The notes under the pieces: model-generated
What the model was told of the DNA's origin: nothing
Seen by the model: the letters and a program-made list of their open reading frames with translations, nothing else
Databases searched by the model: none
Translations under genes and position numbers: made by a program
In this document: positions 1 to 7,726 of the stretch, in pieces
Position numbering within the stretch: position 1 is the stretch's first letter
Layout of the letters: each line of letters opens with the position of its first letter
Assembly (NCBI GenBank): GCA_003648125.1
Contig: QMOE01000006.1
Span: 1 to 17,619 of the forward strand
Direction of reading: 5' to 3'
Length of the DNA stretch: 17,619 nucleotides
Source of the DNA: Chloroflexota bacterium
GTDB taxonomy: Bacteria > Chloroflexota > Anaerolineae > B4-G1

Positions 1-3000
1 CAGATCATCTACACCCTCGCTTACGAGGTCACCGGTGACGAGGTGGCGCCCAACGCGCTCATCACGGATACCGTGCCGGCCAACACGACCTACAATGACT
101 GCCAGCCAATCGGATGCATCGAGACAGGCGGTGTGGTCACCTGGAATCTGGGTACGTTGGATCCGGGCGAGAGCGGCATCGTGCAGCTCACGGTGGACGT
201 GGACGAGCCGCTGGACGACGGTACCCCCATCGTCAACGACGCTTACTTTTCCGACGACGACGAGGGGCAGGCCGAGGATAGCACGACGACCATTGTCACC
301 TCCGCGCCGGACATGTCTGCTTCTACCAAGGTGGTGGATCAGGCCGATGCGGTGCCGGGCGCTCACCTCGTCTACACCATCACTCTAACCAACGACGGCG
401 ACATGGTCGCCGACGCTTCTCTCAGCGACGTGCTGCCCGCGCACACCGCCTGGGTGGGCTGGGTGACGCAAAACGGAGCGGCCTGGGATGGCGCCACCGT
501 GACCTGGGCCGGCGACGTGTCGCCCGGCAGCGACGTGGTCATCGCCTATGAGGTGCAGGTGGAGACGCCGCTGGACGACGGCACGGTCATCGCCAATCTC
601 GCCTCTGTGGAGGATGGAGTCGCTCCGGCCTTTGACATCGGCCCGGCGCAGACCACCATCCACTCGGCGCCAGACCTGACCGCCTCCTTCAAGGAGGTAG
701 ATACAGTCTCCGCCGCGCCGGGCCAGGAACTGGAATACACACTGACTATCATCAACAGCGGCGATATGGTAGCTCACAGCGCGGAGGTGCTGGACTATAT
801 CCCAGACCACAGCAGCTATGTGAATCTCAGCGTGAACGCCTCTAGCGGCTTTGCCGAGTACCAACCCCTGTACGAGCGCGTCCGCTGGACGGGCGAGGTG
901 GAACCCGGCACGAACGTGGTCATCATCTTCCGCGTGCTGCTCGATTTCCCGCTGGACGAGGGGACAGAGATCATCAACTGGGCGACCGTTGACGACAACT
1001 TCCACCCCGGCGCGACCGACACTAACTATGTGGTGACCACCATCAGCGCCGCGCCGGATATGAGCGGGTCGAGCAAGGCGGTCAACCTGGCCGGCGCCAG
1101 CCCCGGCGACGAACTGCGCTACACCATCACGCTGGTCAACGCCGGCTCGCAGACCGCCAACGCCCACGTAGACGACGTGCTGCCCGGCGACGTTACTTTT
1201 GCCTCCGGGCCGGTGGTCACAGGCGGCGGTATCGGCGGCTGGGATAGCGGCGGGCGGCGCATCTACTGGGACGGCCAGGTGCCGCCCGGTCACACCGTGA
1301 CTATCGAGTATTATGTGCGGGTGAACGACCCGCTGGATGACGGCACGCTCATCACCAACACAGCTACCATAGACGACGGCTACAACCTGCCGTTCGACAC
1401 GAACGCCACAGAGACGCTGGTACACTCATCGCCCGACCTGAACGCTTCGACGAAGGCAGTGGACCTGGGCACGGCCTCGCCCGGCGACCGGCTAGAGTAC
1501 ACCATCCGGCTGGAGAACGTGGGCGACATGAACGGGACGAACGTGACGATGGTGGACACCTTGCCGCCCGCTTACGTGACGCTGGTGACCACCCCGCCGG
1601 GAGCGACGTATGATGCTGGCGCAGGGACGCTGACCTGGACCGGTCTGACGGTCAATACCGACGCGCCCGTGGAACTCACCTTCGAGGTGGATCTGGATTC
1701 CTCGGTGCCCAACGGCACGCTCATCGTCAACCACGTGGACATCAACGATGGTATCAACCCTGTGGTGGAACGGGAGGCCACGACCATCGTCGGCTCCGCG
1801 CCGAACCTGAGCACCTCGACCAAGGAAGTGGACGAAGCGGACAGTGCGCCGGGCGAGTATCTGGAGTACACTCTCACCCTGCGCAACAACGGCAACGCCA
1901 CGGCGGTGGGCGCCACGCTGACGGACGTACTGCCCGACCACGTGGCCTGGGACGGCTGGGTGGCGCAGAACGGCGCGGCCTACGATGGAGGGACGAACAC
2001 CGTCACCTGGACGGGCGATGTAGAGCCAGGTGTGGATCAGGTGATCGTCTACCGCGTGCAGATCGAGTTCCCGCTGGACGACGGCGTCGAAATCGAGAAC
2101 GAGGCTACGGTGGACGATAACTTTTCCGGGCACGATCCCTTCGACATCGGCCCGGCACGGACCACGGTGCACTCAGCGTCCAACCTAGAGACCTCCACCA
2201 AAGAGGTGGACGAGGCGGACGCTAATCCTGGCGACACTCTGACCTACACCATCACCCTGATCAACAGCGGCGATATGATCGCCCACAGCACGGTGGTGCT
2301 GGACGAGATCCCGGCTTACGCGACCTACGTGGCCCTCAGTGCGGGCGCGACCAGCGGCAGCGTAGAGTACCAGGCGGCCTACAACCGCATCCGCTGGACA
2401 GGGGAAGTGGAACCCGGTACCGCTGTGATAATTACCTATCGCGTGGATGTAGATTTCCCGCTCAACGACGGCACGGTGATCGAGAACTTTGCCACACTGG
2501 ACGATGGGGTACACAGCCCCTTTGATACCAACACTGTAGTGACCACCATCCACTCCGAACCGAACCTATCTACCTCCACCAAGGTGGTGGACCTGGGCGA
2601 CGCGGTGCCGGGTCAGGTGCTGCACTATGAGATCACGCTGGTCAACTCTGGCGATATGGTTGCCCTCGCTACTGTCAGCGACGTGCTGCCGCCCGAGGTC
2701 AGCCACGCCGGCGGGCCGACGGTGCTCAACGGGCCGCCGGCCAGTTGGGACCACATCGCCCGCCGCATCTACTGGAGCGGCCAGGTGATGCCCGGCACGA
2801 ACGTGGTCATTGAGTACTATGTCACGGTCAACAGCCCGCTGGATAATGGCACGCTGATCGAGAACACGGCTACACTGGACGATGACTTTACCGGGCACGA
2901 TCCGTTCGACATCGGTCCTGCGCAGACCACCGTCCACTCGGCGCCCGACCTGGGTGCTTCGACGAAGGAGGTTGATCGCGCCGTGGCCCCGCCAGGTGAG

Positions 3001-4626
3001 TTGATCGAGTACACCATCACCCTGGACAACGGCGGTAATATGAATGGTTCGACGGTGATGATGACCGACACGCTGCCGGTTGAGGTGGACTTTGTCAGTG
3101 GGCCTATCGTCATCGGCGGCGGCGCGGCCACTTATGACCCCGTCGAACGCCAGGTGCGCTGGAGCGGGCCGGTGAACGTGGACGAACCGGTCACTATCCG
3201 CTACACCGCGCGTCTGGACGCGGGGCTGGCGGGCGGCATCATCGTGGCGAACACGGCCACGGTGGACGACGGGCACGGCAACGTGTTCGAGATCGGCCCG
3301 GCAGAGACCTATGTGGGTCACGAGATGGGCATCCGCCTGACTGATGATCAAGACACAGTTCAACCCGGGGAGCGAATCACCTACACTCTGGCCTTTAGCG
3401 GCACGGAACCACTGAACAGCGGCCTGGCCCGAATAGAAATTCCAGAGAACACAACTCTCGTCGCTTTCAGCCCCGGCGGAGAAGATAAGGGAATACACGT
3501 TGACTGGGATATCATCGGTCTGCCGCCCGGTTTCTACGAGGAACGGTTCATCGTCGTCGATCTCGACCCGGTGCTGGATAACGGCATCGTGATCAGCACG
3601 ACGGCTCACGTCGCCGGTGACGGGCAAGGTAACCAGGATACAGAGAGTGTGACGGTTGTCTCCAGCCCTGATTTGAGTGTTTCGACAAAGCAAGTGAGCG
3701 CCGACACTGCCTACGCCGGCGACACCCTGGTTTACACCATCGTCCTGAATAATGGCGGTAGGATGAACGGTTACACGGTGGCTATGACGGATACCATCCC
3801 TCAATACACCAGCTACGTACCGGGCAGCGTCTCCGGCGGTAGCTACGATCCGCTGGCGCAGGCCATCACCTGGGCCGGCCAGTTGAACGCGGGTGATCAG
3901 GTAACGATTACCTTCAGCGTGGTCATCACTGAGCTAGAGTTCATCCCCGGCGGCGCGTATATCAGCAACGTGGCTATCGTGGACGACGGGTTCGAGGGAC
4001 ACGCCACTCTGGAGATCGAGGCGGAGACCCACCTGTTCAACGGGGCGCGGCCGGATCAGTACAAGGCTTATTTGCCGCTCGTCTTTAGTAGCCACGCTCC
4101 CGGCGTCAACCTGCCCGACCTGGTGGTCACCGAGATTGCAGTCACTCCCGCCAGCCCAGCCGCCGGCCAGGAGGTTGACATCGCGATCACTGTCGAGAAC
4201 CAGGGCACGCGGGCGACGGAGGGGTGCTTCTGGATTGATCTATACATCAACCCAGCCAAGCTACCTATCGAGGTCAACATGGGATGGTTCGATGCCCAGT
4301 CTGAAGGCGGTCTGGTGTGGTCATTGTGCGGCCTAGACCCAGGTGAATCAGTCACCCTGCATTACAATGACGAGCATTACTGGGGTGAGGGTTATAGTCG
4401 GTTCATCGGTTCGTTTGGTGAGCCGGGCACTCAAATCCTCTACGCCCAGGTGGACTCTTGGAACCCGGGTGTAGACTATGGCGCGGTGTACGAGTCTGAC
4501 GAGCAGAACAATGTGTACGGGCCGCACAACGTTACCGTGACCGGCGTGGGAGGGGAGGCTGGCGCCGCTGGTGTGCATGGCACCCTCGCACCACCGTCAC
4601 CACGTCCCAATGTTCCACCTCACTAG
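1..4626 (+). CDS. Giant secreted DUF11-repeat surface protein with C-terminal CARDB-like domain (5' partial)
   Basis: The frame is open from base 1, so the true start and any signal peptide lie left of the window; 1541 codons are visible. The protein is a chain of about eleven DUF11-type beta-sandwich units of 113-128 residues. Most open with a motif like APDLxxSTKxVD, then PGxxLxYTITLxNxGDM, and contain LDDGTxIxNxAxVDDG. Units begin near 304, 667, 1051, 1429, 1798, 2176, 2557, 2941, 3325 (divergent) and 3664. A YLPLV motif lies at about 4069-4083, followed by a CARDB-like domain from about 4111 to 4545 (PDLVVTEIAVTPASPAAGQE, then VENQGT), and a Gly/Ala/Pro tail ending NVPPH. DUF11 and CARDB domains are typical of extracellular adhesive or structural proteins; the exact role is unknown. 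No C-terminal LPxTG signal, transmembrane segment or catalytic domain is visible. Cysteines occur only in the first partial unit and the CARDB region. Confidence 0.93.
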   Translation, partial: QIIYTLAYEVTGDEVAPNALITDTVPANTTYNDCQPIGCIETGGVVTWNLGTLDPGESGIVQLTVDVDEPLDDGTPIVNDAYFSDDDEGQAEDSTTTIVTSAPDMSASTKVVDQADAVPGAHLVYTITLTNDGDMVADASLSDVLPAHTAWVGWVTQNGAAWDGATVTWAGDVSPGSDVVIAYEVQVETPLDDGTVIANLASVEDGVAPAFDIGPAQTTIHSAPDLTASFKEVDTVSAAPGQELEYTLTIINSGDMVAHSAEVLDYIPDHSSYVNLSVNASSGFAEYQPLYERVRWTGEVEPGTNVVIIFRVLLDFPLDEGTEIINWATVDDNFHPGATDTNYVVTTISAAPDMSGSSKAVNLAGASPGDELRYTITLVNAGSQTANAHVDDVLPGDVTFASGPVVTGGGIGGWDSGGRRIYWDGQVPPGHTVTIEYYVRVNDPLDDGTLITNTATIDDGYNLPFDTNATETLVHSSPDLNASTKAVDLGTASPGDRLEYTIRLENVGDMNGTNVTMVDTLPPAYVTLVTTPPGATYDAGAGTLTWTGLTVNTDAPVELTFEVDLDSSVPNGTLIVNHVDINDGINPVVEREATTIVGSAPNLSTSTKEVDEADSAPGEYLEYTLTLRNNGNATAVGATLTDVLPDHVAWDGWVAQNGAAYDGGTNTVTWTGDVEPGVDQVIVYRVQIEFPLDDGVEIENEATVDDNFSGHDPFDIGPARTTVHSASNLETSTKEVDEADANPGDTLTYTITLINSGDMIAHSTVVLDEIPAYATYVALSAGATSGSVEYQAAYNRIRWTGEVEPGTAVIITYRVDVDFPLNDGTVIENFATLDDGVHSPFDTNTVVTTIHSEPNLSTSTKVVDLGDAVPGQVLHYEITLVNSGDMVALATVSDVLPPEVSHAGGPTVLNGPPASWDHIARRIYWSGQVMPGTNVVIEYYVTVNSPLDNGTLIENTATLDDDFTGHDPFDIGPAQTTVHSAPDLGASTKEVDRAVAPPGELIEYTITLDNGGNMNGSTVMMTDTLPVEVDFVSGPIVIGGGAATYDPVERQVRWSGPVNVDEPVTIRYTARLDAGLAGGIIVANTATVDDGHGNVFEIGPAETYVGHEMGIRLTDDQDTVQPGERITYTLAFSGTEPLNSGLARIEIPENTTLVAFSPGGEDKGIHVDWDIIGLPPGFYEERFIVVDLDPVLDNGIVISTTAHVAGDGQGNQDTESVTVVSSPDLSVSTKQVSADTAYAGDTLVYTIVLNNGGRMNGYTVAMTDTIPQYTSYVPGSVSGGSYDPLAQAITWAGQLNAGDQVTITFSVVITELEFIPGGAYISNVAIVDDGFEGHATLEIEAETHLFNGARPDQYKAYLPLVFSSHAPGVNLPDLVVTEIAVTPASPAAGQEVDIAITVENQGTRATEGCFWIDLYINPAKLPIEVNMGWFDAQSEGGLVWSLCGLDPGESVTLHYNDEHYWGEGYSRFIGSFGEPGTQILYAQVDSWNPGVDYGAVYESDEQNNVYGPHNVTVTGVGGEAGAAGVHGTLAPPSPRPNVPPH
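304..1797 (+). repeat. Four-domain DUF11 block, copy 1 (types A-B-C-D)
   Basis: Four successive DUF11 units (starts near 304, 667, 1051, 1429) form one higher-order repeat. Each has its closest match four units later, not next door. Type A carries AWVGWVTQNGAAWDG, type B carries VRWTGEVEPGTNVVI, type C carries RRIYWDGQVPPG, and type D begins with GDMNGTNVTMVDTLP. Unit boundaries are my placement at the APD/SPD motif. Confidence 0.8.
1798..3324 (+). repeat. Four-domain DUF11 block, copy 2 (types A'-B'-C'-D')
   Basis: This is the second copy of the block, with units starting near 1798, 2176, 2557 and 2941. A' has AWDGWVAQNGAAYDG, B' has IRWTGEVEPGTAVII, C' has RRIYWSGQVMPG, and D' begins with GNMNGSTVMMTDTLP. 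The order matches copy 1. A final D-like unit (GRMNGYTVAMTDTIP) follows at 3664 after one divergent unit at 3325. Confidence 0.8.
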
Positions 4627-4649
4627 CGCTAACTGTACGTCGGTACGGA

Positions 4650-4683
4650 ACTCCCTCCTGCTCTGAAAAGAGTGGGAGGGAGT
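4650..4683 (+). terminator. Strong hairpin with GAAA tetraloop after the DUF11 gene
   Basis: The arms at 4650-4664 and 4669-4683 form a 15-bp stem, including two adjacent G-T wobble pairs, closed by a GAAA loop. It sits 24 nt after the stop codon. No U-tract follows, so it may be a 3'-end protecting or processing structure instead of a classical intrinsic terminator. Confidence 0.6.
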
Positions 4684-4742
4684 CAACTGGATATTGAAAA
4701 GATACGTTTTGAGCGAGAGTAGACACGGTGTGATATAAGAAT

Positions 4743-4770
4743 TTGACGCGATATGAGACTGTAGTATACT
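4743..4770 (+). promoter_or_regulatory. Sigma70-type promoter for the two LPxTG mini-protein genes
   Basis: TTGACG (4743-4748) and TATACT (4765-4770) are separated by 16 nt. Transcription would start near 4777, about 30 nt upstream of the first mini-protein ATG. This is one of the best promoter matches in the window and makes the pair independent of the DUF11 gene. Confidence 0.65.
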
Positions 4771-4806
4771 GGCAAGGATAAAAGATCTTGAGCGGGAGGG
4801 AATCGA

Positions 4807-5187
4807 ATGAAGGGAAACCAACAGCACGACTCTGCCACGTGGGGATACGTGTTGATAGTTATTGCAATTGTCGCGCTGGCCTTTGTACTGGCGCTCCCTC
4901 GCACCTCTGTTTCTATGGCCCAGGAGCCAACGCGCTCTGCACCCGCGCCAACTCGACCAGTTCCCGCGCCGACCCGTGACACTCCGCCACCGCCAACTGC
5001 TTCGCCGGAGCCGACTGGGACACCGGCCACAGAATCCCCCGCTACAGCCACAGCAGTACCCTCTATACTGCCCGATTCCGGCGGAGCGGGCTGGGATGGC
5101 TTCATGCTGCTGATTGCGGGCTTGGCGTTTATCGCCATAGGGGTCGGCGTCAGTGCAATTCATCGCCGAAGGCCAAGTGTCAAATGA
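4807..5187 (+). CDS. Small secreted Pro/Thr-rich protein with LPDSG sortase sorting signal
   Basis: The protein has 126 residues. GGGAGGG at 4795-4800 is a good ribosome binding site for the ATG. The N-terminus has a hydrophobic stretch (residues 14-31) and a likely signal peptidase site after SMA at 36-38. Residues 39-86 are a Pro/Thr/Ala-rich stalk. The C-terminus is a tripartite cell-wall sorting signal: LPDSG at 88-92, a membrane segment at about 98-117, and a basic tail HRRR at 119-122. LPDSG departs from the canonical LPxTG only in S for T. There is no folded domain, so the mature product would be essentially a disordered, wall-anchored stalk of about 50 residues. It forms a pair with the next gene (3-nt gap). 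The sortase encoded on the other strand at 8747-9712 is the obvious candidate partner, which is an inference. No named family is recognised. Confidence 0.82.
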   Translation: MKGNQQHDSATWGYVLIVIAIVALAFVLALPRTSVSMAQEPTRSAPAPTRPVPAPTRDTPPPPTASPEPTGTPATESPATATAVPSILPDSGGAGWDGFMLLIAGLAFIAIGVGVSAIHRRRPSVK

Positions 5188-5190
5188 CAA

Positions 5191-5625
5191 ATGGCGAATG
5201 ATAAATCCGCAATTCGCAGTTTGCAGCTTGTAATCTGCATGCTTATTTGCCTGGTGAGCGTGACTGGGCGACTGACGATTGTAGTGGCCCAGGATCAGAC
5301 GCCTACCCTGCCACCGCGTCCCACCATCGAACCGACGTTGCCGCCCCGCCCCACCATTGGCCCAACGCTGCCACCTCGTCCTACTATCGGTCCAACACTG
5401 CCGCCTCGCCCGACGCTGGAGCCTACGTCCACGCCAGTGCGTCCTCCATCACCCGAGACACCCTCCCCACCTGAGGTCTTGCCAACCCCAGAACCTACGA
5501 TTATCCTGCCCATTACTGGGAGTCTGCGCCCTATGAGTAGTATCGCGCTTTTAGCGCTGGGGCTTGGAGTTCTGGTCATCGTGGCAGGTATTGCCCTCCG
5601 ACGGAATAATGCATACCTCGATTGA
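5191..5625 (+). CDS. Small secreted Pro-rich repeat protein with LPITG sortase sorting signal
   Basis: The protein has 144 residues and starts 3 nt after the previous stop codon, with no clear ribosome binding site, so translation is probably coupled. A hydrophobic signal sequence spans about 11-32, with likely cleavage after VVA. Residues 39-78 are four near-perfect ten-residue repeats (TLPPRPTIGP type), followed by more Pro/Thr/Ser to residue 104. The C-terminus carries a canonical LPxTG signal: LPITG at 106-110, a membrane segment at about 117-136, and RR at 137-138. The architecture matches its neighbour, and both lack a globular domain. The first codons fall in low-complexity DNA of the form caaatgacaaatggcgaatg, so the exact start is less certain; ATG at 5239 is an alternative but would shorten the signal sequence. 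Confidence 0.8.
   Translation: MANDKSAIRSLQLVICMLICLVSVTGRLTIVVAQDQTPTLPPRPTIEPTLPPRPTIGPTLPPRPTIGPTLPPRPTLEPTSTPVRPPSPETPSPPEVLPTPEPTIILPITGSLRPMSSIALLALGLGVLVIVAGIALRRNNAYLD
5305..5424 (+). repeat. Four 30-bp tandem repeats encoding the Pro-rich stalk
   Basis: Four in-frame 30-bp units encode TLPPRPTIEP, TLPPRPTIGP, TLPPRPTIGP and TLPPRPTLEP. The third codon positions vary, so the array is not freshly duplicated. Such arrays can change copy number and thereby stalk length. Confidence 0.85.
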
Positions 5626-5754
5626 TTGCCAAGACGCGCCACACAACTACTTCGACAACATCACATTTCGCCTGTCGCGCAGAATGGAACATCCACCGAA
5701 CATAGACTGACAAGCATACGCGTAAGTTACACTAGAACACCCAAAAAGCGAAAC

Positions 5755-5783
5755 TTGCAGCCTGAAAAATTCAGTGCTATAAT
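5755..5783 (+). promoter_or_regulatory. Promoter of tRNA-Val
   Basis: TTGCAG (5755-5760) and a perfect TATAAT (5778-5783) are separated by 17 nt. The tRNA begins 11 nt after the -10 box, so the 5' leader would be only a few nucleotides. Confidence 0.75.
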
Positions 5784-5794
5784 GTCCCTACTTG

Positions 5795-5868
5795 GGGCGC
5801 GTAGCTCAGTTGGTCAGAGCGCTACACTCACATTGTAGAGGTCAGGGGTTCAAGTCCCTTCGCGCCCA
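5795..5868 (+). tRNA. tRNA-Val (anticodon CAC)
   Basis: A complete cloverleaf can be folded by eye. The acceptor stem is GGGCGCG (5795-5801) with CGCGCCC (5861-5867). The D-stem is GCTC/GAGC. The anticodon stem is CTACA/TGTAG around the loop CTCACAT, with CAC at 5829-5831. The T-loop is TTCAAGT. The discriminator base is A5868 and CCA is not encoded. It reads GUG valine codons. Confidence 0.95.
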
Positions 5869-5880
5869 CTCTGCTAGCAC

Positions 5881-5931
5881 CAGGCCGCGACTGCGTGGAG
5901 GTGAAGGCGCCCCCCCAGTATCTGCGGCCTG
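5881..5931 (+). repeat. Inverted repeat between tRNA-Val and the histidine kinase
   Basis: CAGGCCGC (5881-5888) and GCGGCCTG (5924-5931) are perfect 8-bp arms around a 35-nt interior that contains a run of seven C. It could be a transcript hairpin between the tRNA and the kinase start. No U-tract follows. Confidence 0.4.
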
Positions 5932-5956
5932 CTTGGTATATACCGGAAAGTGATTT

Positions 5957-7723
5957 ATGTCTACATCCCGTAGCACCAATGGACACTTTGAGGTAGATTG
6001 GCTCATCAGCAACCTGCGCTGGTTGCTCCTGGTAAGCGTGGGTCTCGTTAGCTTTACGGATACATTCATCAATCACAAAGAATATCTCCTCGACGCCACC
6101 CCCCTGCTCCCCCAAATCATTCTCTTGGTATTCGCAGCCCTTTATAATCTCTCCGTGATGTTGTTGCTCGCTTACGGCTCTCGCCCTCGCTACATGCCAT
6201 TTATAACGTTGATGCTTGACACGCTCTTGACTATTTGCTTCGCCATCGCGTCAGGCGGCTTGGCTAGTCCGTTGCTATTCTTTGCCTTATTTCCCATTCT
6301 CACTGCGGCGCTGCGTTTTCCCTGGATAATCAGCTTGCTGGTCTCCCTGGTCATTGTGGTGAGTTGCGGCTACGCCGGGTATGTCATTGCACCACCTGGC
6401 ACATCGTGGATGGACTTGCTCCCCTTTGTGGTCAGTTCTCTGACTCTCCTGCTGGCGGCTGCGGTGAGCGGGCTGGTGGGAGATCGGGTAAAGCGAGCTA
6501 TTGCGCGCAAACACCGGCTGGAAGAGGAAACCGAACTGCGAAAACTGCGCGTTGTCCAAGAACGTGTGCGGGCAATTTTCGAGTTGGCGAGCACGCTCAG
6601 TGCGACATTGAATTACAATAAAGTGCTAGAAGCAGTGCTCGAAGTAGGCGAAGCAGGGATGCACGAATGGGGTCGCCCAGATTCTTCTCACGTGAGCATG
6701 GTGATGCTCTTTGGTAAAAGTGATTTGTGTATCGTGGCCTCGCGTCACCTGACGCAGCGAGATCAAAAAACCATCTTTAGGGGTCAAAGGGGAGTCCTGG
6801 CGCGAGCGCTGACGACAGCGGAGGCCATAATCGTCGCCAATCCATCGGCAGACCCAGAGTTAGGCCAACTCGTCATGATGCATAGTTGCCAACAAGCAAT
6901 CATCGTGCCCTTGCGGGCTGGGTTTGAGAGTTTTGGCGTGGTGGTTTTCGGCAGCTCTCAACCCGGAGTCTACACGGAGGATCACAAAAATTTGCTCACC
7001 GCTATATGCAACCAGGCTATCGTCGCGCTCCAAAATGCCCAGCTTTACCAGAGCCTGATGGAGGAAAAGGAGCGCATCGTGGTGGTGGAGGAGGACGCTC
7101 GCAAGAAGCTGGCCCGCGACCTGCACGACGGCCCCACGCAGAGCATCGCAGCGATTGCTATGCGGCTGAATTACGCCCAGATGTTGATAAAAAAGGAACA
7201 CGACATAGACCAGGCGACCAATGAATTGGCGCGGACCGAAGAGTTGGCGCGCCATACGGTGAAAGAAATCCGCCACATGCTCTTTACACTCCGGCCCCTC
7301 ATTCTCGAATCACAAGGGCTGCAAGCTGCGCTAGAGCAATACATCATCAAACTGGCCGAGACGGATGACCTGCCGATTCATCTGCACGCCAAGCCGGATG
7401 TGGACAAGTCGCTGGATAAAAACGCTCAGGGCGTGATTTTCTACATCATCGAGGAAGCGATTGGCAACGCCCGCAAGCACGCCCAGGCCAGTGAAATCCA
7501 GATCCGATTGTACCTCCAAGATAGCACATTCGTCGCCGAGGTACAAGATGACGGCCGCGGGTTCGACGTAGATGCAGTACAGACACGCTACGACGAGCGC
7601 GGCAGTCTGGGTATGATCAACATGTACGAGCGGGCCGAACTGGTCAGTGGCACACTGGCGATCTCCTCAGTGCCGGGGAAAGGCACGCAGATCAAGCTGA
7701 GTGTGCCACTGCGGGGGAAATAA
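5957..7723 (+). CDS. Membrane-bound GAF-domain histidine kinase, NarL/DegS (HisKA_3) type
   Basis: The protein has 588 residues. The N-terminal part (about 17-175) holds roughly six hydrophobic segments, forming a membrane sensor module. A linker helix (177-215) leads to a GAF-like domain at about 205-362. The kinase core follows: HisKA_3 dimerisation/phosphoacceptor helix with ARDLHDGPTQS (His390), then HATPase_c with the N-box EEAIGNARKHAQ (499-510), the G1 box DDGRGFD (531-537), and the G2 region GSLGMINMYERA ending in GKGTQIKLSVPL. All key residues are present, so the enzyme should be active: ATP-dependent autophosphorylation at His390 and transfer to a NarL-type response regulator. No response regulator lies in the window, so the partner is elsewhere. 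GGAAAG at 5944-5949 is a modest ribosome binding site. The signal sensed is unknown. Confidence 0.93.
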   Translation: MSTSRSTNGHFEVDWLISNLRWLLLVSVGLVSFTDTFINHKEYLLDATPLLPQIILLVFAALYNLSVMLLLAYGSRPRYMPFITLMLDTLLTICFAIASGGLASPLLFFALFPILTAALRFPWIISLLVSLVIVVSCGYAGYVIAPPGTSWMDLLPFVVSSLTLLLAAAVSGLVGDRVKRAIARKHRLEEETELRKLRVVQERVRAIFELASTLSATLNYNKVLEAVLEVGEAGMHEWGRPDSSHVSMVMLFGKSDLCIVASRHLTQRDQKTIFRGQRGVLARALTTAEAIIVANPSADPELGQLVMMHSCQQAIIVPLRAGFESFGVVVFGSSQPGVYTEDHKNLLTAICNQAIVALQNAQLYQSLMEEKERIVVVEEDARKKLARDLHDGPTQSIAAIAMRLNYAQMLIKKEHDIDQATNELARTEELARHTVKEIRHMLFTLRPLILESQGLQAALEQYIIKLAETDDLPIHLHAKPDVDKSLDKNAQGVIFYIIEEAIGNARKHAQASEIQIRLYLQDSTFVAEVQDDGRGFDVDAVQTRYDERGSLGMINMYERAELVSGTLAISSVPGKGTQIKLSVPLRGK

Positions 7724-7726
7724 GAT

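Noticed and set aside
385..3804. Long minus-strand open frames opposite the DUF11 gene (up to 412 codons)
   Set aside because: They repeat in step with the DUF11 units on the other strand, have no start signals, and reflect GC-rich codon bias.
5626..5838. Small plus-strand frame running into the tRNA
   Set aside because: It overlaps the tRNA promoter and gene, and has no ribosome binding site or protein-like composition.
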